Shown one piece after another: positions 1 through 7,847 of a DNA stretch of 41,179 bases. Both the position numbers and the translations under genes were made by a program. The stretch's first letter is position 1; every line of letters begins with the position of its first letter. The notes beneath the pieces are model-generated. The model saw only the letters and a list, made by a program, of their open reading frames with translations. It was not told where the DNA came from and ran no database searches. Origin of the DNA: Dactylosporangium sucinum (lineage in GTDB: Bacteria; Actinomycetota; Actinomycetes; Mycobacteriales; Micromonosporaceae); NCBI RefSeq assembly GCF_014647515.1, contig NZ_BMPI01000027.1:1-41179 (forward strand), in the 5' to 3' direction.

Positions 1-2
1 GC

Positions 3-119
3 TACACGAAGGACTTCCCGCTGGAGCGCATGATGCGCGACGCGAAGATCACCCAGATCTACGAGGGCACCAACCAGATCCAGCGCATCGTGATGGCGAG
101 GCAGCTCCTCGGCCGCTAA
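3..119 (+). CDS. Acyl-CoA dehydrogenase, C-terminal fragment (5' end outside window)
   Basis: Only the last 38 codons are present; the reading frame enters from the left edge and stops at TAA 117-119. The segment contains IYEGTNQIQRIV, the C-terminal signature of the acyl-CoA dehydrogenase family. In many family members the glutamate of this YEGT motif is the catalytic base that abstracts the alpha proton of the acyl-CoA, passing a hydride to FAD. The protein would be a cytosolic beta-oxidation or branched-chain acyl-CoA enzyme; substrate cannot be told from the fragment. Its stop codon is the first base triplet of a 167-bp palindrome, and a TetR gene of a type often controlling acyl-CoA metabolism converges on it. 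Confidence 0.9.
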   Translation, partial: YTKDFPLERMMRDAKITQIYEGTNQIQRIVMARQLLGR

Positions 120-283
120 GGCCTGTTTCATAGCTGGGGCCGGGCTGCGGCGGGCCCAGATTCCGCCTGGCGCCACCCCGCGAAAGCCGGGTTACAACAC
201 CGGTAGCCAGACTTCCGCGGGGCGACGCCAGACGAAAATCTGGACTCCGCCTCGCTCCGACCCCAGCTATGAAACAGGCCTTA
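117..283. repeat. 167-bp imperfect palindrome between convergent genes
   Basis: The outer 23 bases of each arm (117-139 and 261-283) are perfectly complementary; both begin TAAGGCCTGTTTCATAGC when read inward. Inner parts of the arms pair with scattered mismatches, for example CCAGATT and CCCCGCG blocks, up to a centre near 200. The two ends coincide exactly with the TAA stop codons of the flanking convergent genes. It can act as a bidirectional terminator. Its length and divergence between arms also fit a small palindromic mobile or REP-like element. Confidence 0.85.
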
Positions 284-919
284 GGCGGACAGGCCCTCCA
301 GGACCATCGCGCTGAACTGGCGGGCCACCTCCTCCACGCTCAGCGGGCCGGCGGCGTTGAGCCACTGATACGCCCAGGCGCACATCCCGACCAGGCCGAA
401 CGTGGCGATCCGCGCGTCGACGTCGGGCCGCAACGCGCCCCGCGCCACCCCGTCCTGGATCATGCCGGCGAAGGCCGCCTCGACCAGGTCGCGCTTGCGG
501 GTCACCTCGGCGAACAGCTCGCCGGTGAGATACCGGCGCTCCTGGTAGAAGATCGTCACGTGCGCCCGGTATTCGGCGACGCTCCGGAGGCTGAACCGGA
601 TGAGCTCGGCGACGCGGACCTTCGGGTCGTCGCTGCCCGCCTCGATCTCCTTGATGGCCGCCAGCTGCGCCTCAAGGTACTCCTCCTGGATGTGGCGCAG
701 GAGGTCGTCCTTGCTCTCGAAGTGGTGGTAGAACGCGCCCTTCGTCAGGTGCGCCTGGTCGGCGATCTCCTGCACCGAGGTCCGGTCGAAGCCGCTGCGC
801 TCGAACAGCTCGAGCGCGCTGGTGATGAGCGAGCGGCGGGTGTTCTCCGGGTCGTAGCCGTCGGGCCAGCGCTGCCGGCGCCGGGTCGACTCGCCCCGGG
901 CGGACGTCGCACGAGCCAT
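281..919 (-). CDS. TetR/AcrR family transcriptional regulator
   Basis: A 212-residue DNA-binding repressor of normal TetR length. After a basic N-terminal tail (1-25), residues 27-75 carry the TetR helix-turn-helix, with GFDRTSVQEIADQAHLTKGAFYHHFESKDDL being unmistakable for the family (seen in parts: TSVQEIA and KGAFYHHF). The C-terminal half is the helical ligand-binding and dimerisation domain. The ATG at 919 is preceded by GAGGGAGG, a good ribosome-binding site. The convergent acyl-CoA dehydrogenase and similarity to KstR2/FadR-like regulators suggest an acyl-CoA ligand, which is inference. It may repress itself through the palindrome at 961-974. Confidence 0.93.
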   Translation of the reverse strand: MARATSARGESTRRRQRWPDGYDPENTRRSLITSALELFERSGFDRTSVQEIADQAHLTKGAFYHHFESKDDLLRHIQEEYLEAQLAAIKEIEAGSDDPKVRVAELIRFSLRSVAEYRAHVTIFYQERRYLTGELFAEVTRKRDLVEAAFAGMIQDGVARGALRPDVDARIATFGLVGMCAWAYQWLNAAGPLSVEEVARQFSAMVLEGLSA

Positions 920-959
920 CTGCGGCCTCCCTCTTGCATTCCTCGATTCGCCGACAGCC

Positions 960-975
960 TACCGTCCGGTCGGAA
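960..975. promoter_or_regulatory. Candidate TetR operator
   Basis: ACCGTCCGGTCGGA is an imperfect palindrome (pattern CCGwCCGGwCGG) about 42 bp upstream of the tetR start. Actinobacterial TetR repressors of acyl-CoA metabolism often bind sites centred on ACCGGT or CCGG with flanking CCGA/TCGG arms. Autoregulation is inferred from position. Confidence 0.45.
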
Positions 976-1172
976 GGATAGCTCCCGCGGTACCGCTTTC
1001 GGACAGATTACGGGGCGGGGCCACGGTTCGCTGCCCCGCCCGCGTTCGTCTCCGTCGATCGGTCCATCGACGCTCGTGGGCCGCCGCCTACTGCGGCAGC
1101 GAGTCGGTCCACTCGGCGGTCAGCGTGATGGCGCCGCCGTCGCGGGCCGAGTACAGCGCCCCGTGTGCCGAG

Positions 1173-1688
1173 CTACTCCGAGTCCAGGCGCTGCAGGGCC
1201 CAGCGCGCCCACTCGTGGAGGGTCAGGAAGTAGCGGGCGCCCAGCTCGGCCGCGAACAGCTCGACCGGCGGCCGGCCGCCCCGGTCGGCCTCGGTGATCG
1301 CGGCGCGGAGGCGCTCGTACTCCTGCAGGCTCCCCTCGGCCTGCTGCCGCAGCATCTTCCGGGCGTCCTCGACGTCCAACGTGGAGAGCAGGAAGAGCTT
1401 GAGCGTGTGCTCGTTGCGCACCACCGGGTCGTCGTCCGGGTCGAGCACCCAGCGGCGCAGCTCGTCCCGCCCGGCGTCGGTGATCGCGAAGGTGCGCCGG
1501 CCCCGCGGGCCCTCCTCCACGACCGCCGCGAGGCCGTCGGCGGCGAGCCGGTTCAGCTCCGGGTAGATCTGGCTGTGCTGGGCGTGCCAGGCATACCGGC
1601 GCAGGTTCCGCTCGAACTTGCGGGCCAGGTCGTACCCGCTCGCCGGAGCCTCGGCGAGCAGCCCGAGCAGGGCGTAGCGCAGCGACAT
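1173..1688 (-). CDS. PadR family transcriptional regulator
   Basis: A 171-residue PadR regulator: winged helix at residues 1-80 (MSLRYALLGLLAEAPASGYDL, then QIYPELNRLAADGL), followed by a C-terminal alpha-helical dimerisation region (Vir_act_alpha_C type) with RNEHTLKLFLLSTL. Full length for the family. The ATG at 1688 lies 59 bp from the start of a divergently read alpha/beta hydrolase, so the regulator probably controls that gene and itself from the shared region. PadR proteins generally respond to small aromatic or lipophilic ligands; the ligand here is unknown. Confidence 0.93.
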   Translation of the reverse strand: MSLRYALLGLLAEAPASGYDLARKFERNLRRYAWHAQHSQIYPELNRLAADGLAAVVEEGPRGRRTFAITDAGRDELRRWVLDPDDDPVVRNEHTLKLFLLSTLDVEDARKMLRQQAEGSLQEYERLRAAITEADRGGRPPVELFAAELGARYFLTLHEWARWALQRLDSE

Positions 1689-1698
1689 GGGGACACCC

Positions 1699-1755
1699 TA
1701 CACACCTAGATATTGACAGGTAGATTTTGTCATGTCAGTTTCTAACTATGACATG
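1699..1755. promoter_or_regulatory. Divergent PadR/hydrolase promoter with two inverted repeats
   Basis: This AT-rich island contains TTGACA at 1713-1718, a -35 for the rightward gene, with the hydrolase ATG at 1748 placed where a leaderless transcript would begin. Two inverted repeats are visible: ACCT-N10-AGGT (1704-1721), overlapping the -35, and CATGTCA-N11-TGACATG (1731-1755), overlapping the -10 and the start codon. ATGT/ACAT half-sites are typical of PadR operators. Confidence 0.6.
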
Positions 1756-2779
1756 GATCCTGCTCACTGCGGCCGTCGTGATCGCCACCCCGCTCGGGTT
1801 CGTCGCGCTGCGCCGCCGGGCGGCCGCGCGCAAGCTCGCCCTGCCGTCATCAGGAATCGATGAACACGGGTTCGTGCGGATCGGCGGGGTGGACCAGTGG
1901 GTGCAGGTCCGCGGCGCCGACCGGGCCAACCCGGTGCTGCTGTGGCTGCACCCGCACGGCGCCTCGATGATCCCGCTCACGCCGCTGTACACCGCGCTGG
2001 AGCGGCACTTCACCGTGGTGCAGTGGGACCGCCGCTCGGTCGGGCGGACCCGCCGCGCGGCACGCGGCCGCGGCGACGCGGACTGGACGTTCGACCGCTT
2101 CGTCGCCGACGGCATCGAGCTCGTCGAGCACCTGCGGCAGCGGCTGGGCCAGGACCGCGTGGTGCTGGCGGCGCACTCCCAGGGCACGGTGATCGGCGTC
2201 GGCATGGCCCGCCGCCGGCCCGACCTCTTCCACGCCTACGTCGGGATGGGTCAGATGGTGGACATGGCGCGCAACGAGTCGCTGGCGTACGAGCGGCTGC
2301 TCGCCCGGACCCGGGCGGAGGGCCGGCACCGCGTGGTGGCGCGGCTCGTCAAGCTCGGCCCGCCGCCGTACGCCGACCGGACGGCCTGGATGCGCCGGCT
2401 GCAGTACGCCATGACCGTCGACCCCGAGGGGCGCGCCTGGCGCACCGTGGCGATCACCCGGGTGCTGCTCATGCCGGGGTACTCGCCGCGCGACATCCTC
2501 GGCTGGTTCGGCGACGTCATGGCCTTCCCGCAGCACCTGTACGAGGAGACGATGGCGGTCACGCCGCAGACCCTCGGCACCGACTTCGAGGTGCCGGTGC
2601 TGCTCCTGCACGGCGCGGACGAGACCTGGGCCCTGCCGGAACTGGCCCAGGAGTACGCCGAGGCGATCCGGGCGCCCGCCAAGGCGTACGTGCCACTGGC
2701 GGGCCTGGGTCACCTGGCGCCGTTCCTCGCCCCCGACCGGATCCTCGACGAACTCCGGGCCCGGATCCCCGCGCGCTAG
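1748..2779 (+). CDS. Membrane-anchored alpha/beta hydrolase
   Basis: A 343-residue hydrolase. Residues 1-25 (MTWILLTAAVVIATPLGFVALRRR) form a signal-anchor helix followed by arginines, so the enzyme is probably membrane-tethered. The fold shows the strand/oxyanion segment LLWLHPHG, then VVQWDRRSVGRT, and the nucleophile elbow AHSQGT, where alanine replaces the usual first glycine. Acid DETW and histidine LGHLAPF complete the triad. The layout resembles proline-iminopeptidase-like hydrolases; substrate is unknown. I chose ATG 1748 over an in-frame TTG at 1727 because it begins the hydrophobic anchor directly and fits a leaderless transcript. It ends four bases before the convergent permease gene. 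Confidence 0.85.
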   Translation: MTWILLTAAVVIATPLGFVALRRRAAARKLALPSSGIDEHGFVRIGGVDQWVQVRGADRANPVLLWLHPHGASMIPLTPLYTALERHFTVVQWDRRSVGRTRRAARGRGDADWTFDRFVADGIELVEHLRQRLGQDRVVLAAHSQGTVIGVGMARRRPDLFHAYVGMGQMVDMARNESLAYERLLARTRAEGRHRVVARLVKLGPPPYADRTAWMRRLQYAMTVDPEGRAWRTVAITRVLLMPGYSPRDILGWFGDVMAFPQHLYEETMAVTPQTLGTDFEVPVLLLHGADETWALPELAQEYAEAIRAPAKAYVPLAGLGHLAPFLAPDRILDELRARIPAR

Positions 2780-2783
2780 CCGG

Positions 2784-5252
2784 TCAGTCGAGCGGCTGAC
2801 GCGCGATCGCCCGGGCCTCCCGTCCCGCCAGTACCCAGCCGCCGAGGTACGCGACGACCGGCAGGCCGACGAGGATCGCCGCCAGGTTGGCGAGCGGCGG
2901 CCGGGCCATCCAGTGCAGCTCGCGGTGGTACCAGGCGAGCAGCGCCAGGTAGGCGCAGGCGGTGCCGATGACCGCTCCGCACGCGGCGAGCGCGGCCGCG
3001 GTCGCGGCGGTGAGCGAGCGGCGGGTGCCGCGGCGCGCGCCGGCCGCGGTCAGCGTGCGCAGGTCCCGCGCCGTCTCGCTGCGGATCAGCCCGACGGTCA
3101 TGGCCAGCACGCCGAGCGCGACCGCGATGCCGGCGGCCGTGAACTGCGCGGCCAGCCGGGCCTGGTCGACCCCGGTCGGGCGGGACTCGACGTTGAGCCC
3201 GGCGGCGACCGCCGCCAGCTGGATCGTGTCGACCTGCGCCGCCGTCACCGCCGCGGGCGCGTCGATCAGCCAGCCGACGGGCATCGTGGTCAGGTGCAGC
3301 CCGTCCATGCCGTGCGGGGTGATCAGCACGTTGGGCAGCGAGCTGTAGGCGGGCAGCGTCGCGTGCTGCAGCTTCGGCTGCCAGTTGCGGTTCCGGCCCG
3401 GGATCAGGTCGTACTCGTCGACGCCGGCCCGGGGGGTGAGCAGGTCGGTGTCGGCGGCGACGGTCGCCGGGTCGATGCCGTAGTGCGCGAGCAGCTCGGG
3501 CGTGGCGACGAAGAGCGGGATCGAGTCGGTGCTGCTGTACATGACCGAGCCCGGTTCGCCGGGGCCGGCGGGGCGCGGCCGGCCGAGCACGGCGGGGGCC
3601 TTGCCGCCGCGTTCCATCGGCTGGTTCGGGTCGACCGCGCCGGTGAGCGCCAGGACCGACGTGGCGTGCAGGTCGGCGGCGATCGCGTCGACCTGCTTGC
3701 GCGCGACCTCGGCCTGGCCGGGCGTGAGCAGCGGCACCGGCCCGTTCGTCGCCTCCGGGGACAGCCAGAGGACGATCTGGTCGGCGGGCAGGTTGCCGCC
3801 GGTCGGGGCGGCCGCCTTCGCCGCGGTGACGGCGGTGCTCAGGGCGACGACGGCGGCGATGCCGATGGCCAGGCCGATCGCGGCGAGCGCGGCACTGGAG
3901 CGGGACCGGTGCCGGGCCAGGTCGCGCATGGCCAGCCGGGAGGCCAGCGGCGCGTGCCGCGCGAGCCGCCCGACGGCGGCGACCCCGGCCGGCGCGAGCA
4001 GCAGCAGCGCGACCGCGGTGGCGAGGACGCCGCCGAGGACATACGGGATCCTCGTCTGGTCGGCCAGGTACAGCGACACCACGCCCGCGGCGAGCAGCAG
4101 GCCGCCGAGGGCGGCGAACCGGTGCGCCGGGCGGGGCTGGGCCGGCCGGGCGGACAGGGCGGCGACGACCGGCATCCGGGCCACCGCGCGGGCCGGCCAC
4201 CAGGCCGCGACGACGGACGTCACGGCGGCCAGCAGGACGGCGACGAGCAGCGGCGTCCACGGCAGGTGGAACCGGTCGATGCGGTGCCCGAGCGACGACT
4301 CCAGCCGCGGGCTGAGCCCGACCCACACGGCGACCCCGGCGACGGCGCCGCCGAACGCGCCGACCAGGCCGACGACGAGGCCGTTGGCCAGCATGACCAG
4401 CCGGACGTGGCGGTGGCTCGCGCCGATCGCGCCGAGCATGCCGAGCGCCCGCAGGCGGCGCTGGGCCATCACCGTGAACCCGGCGACCGCCATCAGGCCG
4501 ACGAAGACCAGCCCGATCACGGCCAGCACCAGCACGACGACGCTGGTCGTGTCGCCCTCGTCGGACCGGATCTGGATCGACATGCCGTCGGGCCGGGGCT
4601 TCGACGTGACCTCGGCCCGGGACGCCTGGATGAGCACGTCGACGTGGTCGGGCGCGGCGATCTGGCCCGGCGCGACGAGCGCGAACGCGTCGTGCAGGTT
4701 GAGCGGGTTCTCCACCAGCCCGACCACGGTGCGTCGCTGACCGCCCTGTTCCCAGGTGCCGCCGAGGCTCAGGTGGAAGAGCGTCGCCACGCGCCCGGTG
4801 ACGGCGACCTCGTCCGGGCCCTGCGGCCAGCGCCCCTGGTTGAGGCGCAGCAGCGCCCGCCCGTAGGGCCCGGCGGGGTCCTGGGCCCGCAGGTCGACGC
4901 CGTTCGCCGACCCCGACACCGGGATCTTCTTGCCGTGCGCGATCACGTCGACGGTGCCGAAGGAGCCGCGCAACTCCGCGAGGTCGGCGTCGAGCTGGGT
5001 GCCGGTGCTGGCGAGCGTCGCCAGGTGGTTGGCGGTGCCGAACACCGCCGCATCCGACGGGGCGTTGACGCCGATCCCGAGCCCGACGGTGGTGCCCACC
5101 ATGGCGAGCAGCAGCAGCGCCGGCACGATCACCTGCTGGCGCCACTCGCGCCGGAACATCCGCCAGGCCCAGCGGATCACGGCCCGCCGCGCCGGCATCC
5201 CGCCGTGGCCGGTGCCGAGCTCCAGCGGCGGGTCCTGCACGGCGACGCTCAC
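2784..5252 (-). CDS. ABC transporter permease, FtsX/MacB-like (ABC3 type)
   Basis: An 822-residue integral membrane protein with the two-module layout of ABC3 permeases. An N-terminal helix (about 40-62) is followed by an extracytoplasmic domain, a first FtsX helix bundle (about 240-355), two central helices, a second large extracytoplasmic domain (about 480-690), and a final FtsX bundle (about 690-810). Such permeases work as mechanotransmission or export units for lipids, peptides or drugs, not as classical importers. The GTG start at 5252 overlaps the stop of the ATPase gene (GTGA), showing translational coupling. It is the last gene of a PadR-ATPase-permease operon and meets the hydrolase gene tail to tail with no room for a terminator. 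Confidence 0.93.
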   Translation of the reverse strand: MSVAVQDPPLELGTGHGGMPARRAVIRWAWRMFRREWRQQVIVPALLLLAMVGTTVGLGIGVNAPSDAAVFGTANHLATLASTGTQLDADLAELRGSFGTVDVIAHGKKIPVSGSANGVDLRAQDPAGPYGRALLRLNQGRWPQGPDEVAVTGRVATLFHLSLGGTWEQGGQRRTVVGLVENPLNLHDAFALVAPGQIAAPDHVDVLIQASRAEVTSKPRPDGMSIQIRSDEGDTTSVVVLVLAVIGLVFVGLMAVAGFTVMAQRRLRALGMLGAIGASHRHVRLVMLANGLVVGLVGAFGGAVAGVAVWVGLSPRLESSLGHRIDRFHLPWTPLLVAVLLAAVTSVVAAWWPARAVARMPVVAALSARPAQPRPAHRFAALGGLLLAAGVVSLYLADQTRIPYVLGGVLATAVALLLLAPAGVAAVGRLARHAPLASRLAMRDLARHRSRSSAALAAIGLAIGIAAVVALSTAVTAAKAAAPTGGNLPADQIVLWLSPEATNGPVPLLTPGQAEVARKQVDAIAADLHATSVLALTGAVDPNQPMERGGKAPAVLGRPRPAGPGEPGSVMYSSTDSIPLFVATPELLAHYGIDPATVAADTDLLTPRAGVDEYDLIPGRNRNWQPKLQHATLPAYSSLPNVLITPHGMDGLHLTTMPVGWLIDAPAAVTAAQVDTIQLAAVAAGLNVESRPTGVDQARLAAQFTAAGIAVALGVLAMTVGLIRSETARDLRTLTAAGARRGTRRSLTAATAAALAACGAVIGTACAYLALLAWYHRELHWMARPPLANLAAILVGLPVVAYLGGWVLAGREARAIARQPLD

Positions 5253-5974
5253 CGGCTCGCCTCCTCGGCCAGCAGCGACTCCGGGCCGGACCGCGGGGCC
5301 GTGCGGTCGACCAGGCTGCCGTCGCGGATGAACACCACCCGGTCGGCCCAGGAGGCGAGCTGCGCGTCGTGGGTCACCACCACCGCGCCGACGCCGCTGC
5401 GGCAGGCGCTCAGGATGAGCCGCATCACCGCCTCGCCGTTGACCGAGTCGAGCGCGCCGGTCGGCTCGTCGGCCAGGACCAGCCGCCGGGTGCCGACGAC
5501 GGCCCGGGCGATCGCGACCCGTTGCCGCTCGCCGCCGGAGAGCTGGTCCGGGAACCGCTCCGCGCGCTCGGCCAGCCCCAGCTCCTCCAGCGCCCGCAGC
5601 CCGGCCGTGCGCGCCTTGCGGGCCGGCAGCCCGTCGAGCTCCAGCGGCAGCGCCACGTTCTCGGCCGCGGTCAGCCCGGGCAGCAGGTTGTAGTCCTGGA
5701 AGACGTAGCCGATGGCCCGCCGCCGCAGCCGGGCCCGGTCGGCGCGGGACATCTCCGACAGCGGCTGCCCGGCGACGAGCACCTCGCCGGCGGTCGGCGT
5801 CTCCAGCGCCCCGGCGATGGTGAGCAGCGTGCTCTTGCCCGAGCCGCTCGGCCCCATGACCGCGACCATCATCCCCGCCTCGACGGTCAGGTCGACCTCC
5901 CGCAGCGCGTGGACCTCGTCGGCGCCGTCCAGGTAGGTCTTCGACACCCCGCGCAGTTGCAGCACCCCGCTCAT
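5249..5974 (-). CDS. ABC transporter ATP-binding protein (LolD/MacB-like)
   Basis: A 241-residue nucleotide-binding subunit. Walker A is GPSGSGKST (about 38-46), the Q-loop is in VFQDYNLLPGLTA, the ABC signature is LSGGERQRVAIARA, Walker B is LVLADEPTGALD and the H-loop histidine is in VVVTHDAQLA. The DEPTGALD form and FQDYNLL are typical of the LolD/FtsE/MacB group that pairs with FtsX-type permeases. The ATG at 5974 overlaps the stop of the upstream padR gene (ATGA) and its stop overlaps the permease start, so the three proteins are made from one coupled transcript. It supplies ATP hydrolysis for the permease on the cytoplasmic side. Confidence 0.96.
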   Translation of the reverse strand: MSGVLQLRGVSKTYLDGADEVHALREVDLTVEAGMMVAVMGPSGSGKSTLLTIAGALETPTAGEVLVAGQPLSEMSRADRARLRRRAIGYVFQDYNLLPGLTAAENVALPLELDGLPARKARTAGLRALEELGLAERAERFPDQLSGGERQRVAIARAVVGTRRLVLADEPTGALDSVNGEAVMRLILSACRSGVGAVVVTHDAQLASWADRVVFIRDGSLVDRTAPRSGPESLLAEEASR

Positions 5975-6555
5975 CGGCGCACCCCCGCCCTGCGCCGCAG
6001 CTGCGGTGCCGCGGCCGGTGCCGGGCGCGGCGGCGGTTCGAGCGCCGCCCGGCGCAGCCGGCCGTCGGCGGTGTCGAGCCACCGCACGACCGAGTCCAGC
6101 CGGTAGAGCTCGGCGTCGACGACCAGGGCCAGGCCGAGGTCGGTGTCGCCCTCCTCCTCCTTGAGCCGGGTCCACTGCTGCATGAGCTCGATGAGATACC
6201 GCCGGTGCGACTGGATGACCTCGTGCACGTCGACGCCGGGCAGCCGCACCGCGACCAGGATCTTGATGACCAGCTCGTCGCGCGGCGGCGAGGCCAGGTC
6301 GGGCGGGGTCCGCAGCCAGCCGGCCAGCTCCTCGGCGCCGTCGGTGGTGATCCGGAACCCCTTCTGCGGGCCGGGCTCGGCGTCGTCGTCGGACTCGACG
6401 AGGCCGTCGCGCTCCAGCCGCTGCAGGGTCGTATACACCTGGCCGACGTTCAGCGGCCACACCTCGCCGGTGCGCGCCTCGAACTCCTCGCGCAGCTGCA
6501 GGCCGTACTTCGGGCCCTCCTTGAGCAGCGCCAGCAGCGCGTGCCGGATGCTCAT
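5971..6555 (-). CDS. PadR family regulator of the ABC operon
   Basis: A 194-residue PadR regulator. The winged helix occupies residues 1-85 (MSIRHALLALLKEGPKYGLQL, then VGQVYTTLQRLERDGLVE). The C-terminal helical region includes ELVIKILVAVRLPGVD and ends in an unusual Pro/Arg-rich tail (about 170-194). It is the first gene of a coupled operon with the ATPase and the FtsX-type permease, a widespread actinobacterial arrangement in which PadR represses its own efflux operon until an inducer binds. A palindrome just upstream is the likely operator. The transported compound is unknown. Confidence 0.93.
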   Translation of the reverse strand: MSIRHALLALLKEGPKYGLQLREEFEARTGEVWPLNVGQVYTTLQRLERDGLVESDDDAEPGPQKGFRITTDGAEELAGWLRTPPDLASPPRDELVIKILVAVRLPGVDVHEVIQSHRRYLIELMQQWTRLKEEEGDTDLGLALVVDAELYRLDSVVRWLDTADGRLRRAALEPPPRPAPAAAPQLRRRAGVRR

Positions 6556-6570
6556 CGTGTCACCACACTC

Positions 6571-6602
6571 GATATCATGCCGAGTAGCATACTGAGTATA
6601 TC
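6571..6602 (-). promoter_or_regulatory. PadR operator/promoter of the ABC operon
   Basis: An AT-rich island 16 bp upstream of the padR start. It has outer arms GATAT/ATATC (6571-6575 and 6598-6602) and an inner perfect palindrome ATACTGAGTAT (6589-6599). The half-site ATAC/GTAT resembles sites bound by actinobacterial PadR repressors. Autoregulation of the operon is inferred. Confidence 0.6.
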
Positions 6603-6635
6603 AAGCCGCTGTCCAGGCCCGGCCGGCGCCGGCGG

Positions 6636-7421
6636 TCACGCCGTGGGCCAGGCCGTGGTGACCTGCCGCAGGCCGGAGGCGGAGACGAGCAGCGCGGCGT
6701 AGCCGTCGAGCGTGTCCAGCCAGTGCAGCCCGCGGGGCCCGCGGGCGGCCGCGGCGGTGGCGTAGACGTCGGCCCACAGCAGGTCCGGCCCGGTCACGGT
6801 GACCGAGCGGACCGCGCCGGCCGGCCGGCGGGTGTACGGGTCGAGGATGTGCCCGCCGCGGTGGGCGGTGCCGGAGGTGGCGACGGCGCCGTCGCGGCGC
6901 TCGAGCACGTGGAGCAGGAGCGCCGGGTGGGTGGGATCCTCGATGCCGACGCGCCAGGCGGGGTGGTGGTCCTCGGCGTGGACGAGGACGTCCCCGCCGG
7001 CGTTGATGCACCAGGAGTACCGCTGGAGCCGCCGCAGCGGTCCGGCCGCACGCTCGACGGCCCAGCCCTTCACCAGGCCGGACGGGTCGAAGCGGGGTGC
7101 GCCGGTGCGCGGGTCGGGCAGGCCGCGCGGGTCGAACCAGCCGCCGGTGCGCTCGCGGGCCTCGTCACACAGGGCCAGGACCTCGGCGAACGTGGGGTCG
7201 GCGGCGCCGGCGGCGAGGTCGCCGCGCTCCCAGCGGGTCAGGTCGCTGTCGTCGCGGTACGGGCTGAAGACGGCGTCGGCGTGGCGCAGGCCGGCGAACG
7301 CGGCCTCGACGCCGCGCCGGACGCCGGGGCTGTCCGGGTCGTCGCCGCGCACGTGGATGCTCACCGGCAGGCCCATGACCTGCTCGACCCAGGCCCGCCG
7401 CGGCACGGTGGCGGTGGTCAT
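6636..7421 (-). CDS. apbE: FAD:protein FMN transferase (ApbE family)
   Basis: A 261-residue ApbE-type enzyme, somewhat shorter than proteobacterial ApbE. It transfers FMN from FAD onto a threonine of a target protein, using Mg2+. Visible landmarks are the N-terminal MGLPVSIHV strand, FSPYRDDSDLTRWERG, the FDPSGLVKGWAVERA motif, the nucleotide segment INAGGDVLV, the motif VATSGTAHRGGHILDP, and the C-terminal metal-site region ADVYATAA. No signal peptide or lipobox is evident at the N-terminus, so it may act before or during export of its target. Its ATG overlaps the stop of the FMN-binding protein gene, which is the obvious substrate. Confidence 0.93.
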   Translation of the reverse strand: MTTATVPRRAWVEQVMGLPVSIHVRGDDPDSPGVRRGVEAAFAGLRHADAVFSPYRDDSDLTRWERGDLAAGAADPTFAEVLALCDEARERTGGWFDPRGLPDPRTGAPRFDPSGLVKGWAVERAAGPLRRLQRYSWCINAGGDVLVHAEDHHPAWRVGIEDPTHPALLLHVLERRDGAVATSGTAHRGGHILDPYTRRPAGAVRSVTVTGPDLLWADVYATAAAARGPRGLHWLDTLDGYAALLVSASGLRQVTTAWPTA

Positions 7422-7837
7422 GACAGGTGCGCCTTGTCGAGGGCGGCCTGCAGCGACTCCTTGTAGCCGTCGCTGGTGACCGTGGCGCCGGAGACGGCGT
7501 CGATGTCGGCGCTCTGGGCCGCGATGGTCTCCTGGACGAGCACGGGCAGGGCACGCGCGTTGATCTGGCGGTCCTTGCCGTTGTTGTCGGGGTAGACCGG
7601 GACGTTCACGGCGGTGATCCGGCCGTCGACCACGGTGATGGTGACCTGGACGTCGCCCCAGCGGGTCGGCGCGACCGAGCCCGCGTAGGTGGTGCCGGCG
7701 GTGCCGGCACCACCGGTGCCGCCACCGGCTGCGGTGGTGGTCGTCGGCGCCGCGGCGGCGCCGAGGCTGGTGCGGTAGCTGAACAGCAGGACCAGGGCCG
7801 CGAGGGTGGACAGCAGCCAGAGGGTGATGCGTCGCAA
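7418..7837 (-). CDS. Secreted/anchored FMN-binding domain protein
   Basis: A 139-residue protein with an N-terminal membrane anchor or signal (residues 2-25, RRITLWLLSTLAALVLLFSY), a Thr/Gly-rich linker (30-50), and an FMN-bind domain (about 52-138). The motif DAVSGATVTSDGY holds the SGAT signature whose second threonine position is normally esterified to FMN by ApbE. I chose the TTG start at 7835-7837 because AGGAG lies 7 nt upstream and the signal sequence begins there. The ribosome-binding site overlaps the end of the reductase gene, and the 3' end overlaps apbE. It is probably the outward-facing electron acceptor of the membrane flavocytochrome next door. Confidence 0.9.
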   Translation of the reverse strand: MRRITLWLLSTLAALVLLFSYRTSLGAAAAPTTTTAAGGGTGGAGTAGTTYAGSVAPTRWGDVQVTITVVDGRITAVNVPVYPDNNGKDRQINARALPVLVQETIAAQSADIDAVSGATVTSDGYKESLQAALDKAHLS

Positions 7838-7847
7838 GGGTTTGCTC

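Noticed and set aside
1088..1180. Short minus-strand peptide ending TLTAEWTDSLPQ downstream of the padR gene
   Set aside because: Protein-like but too short, with no start or ribosome-binding site and overlapping the end of padR; kept only as a note of possible decay.
2913..5693. A 926-codon open frame opposite the ABC permease and ATPase genes
   Set aside because: Composition is dominated by Arg/Gly/Ala/His repeats without any motif; it is the usual antisense shadow of high-GC codons of the real genes.
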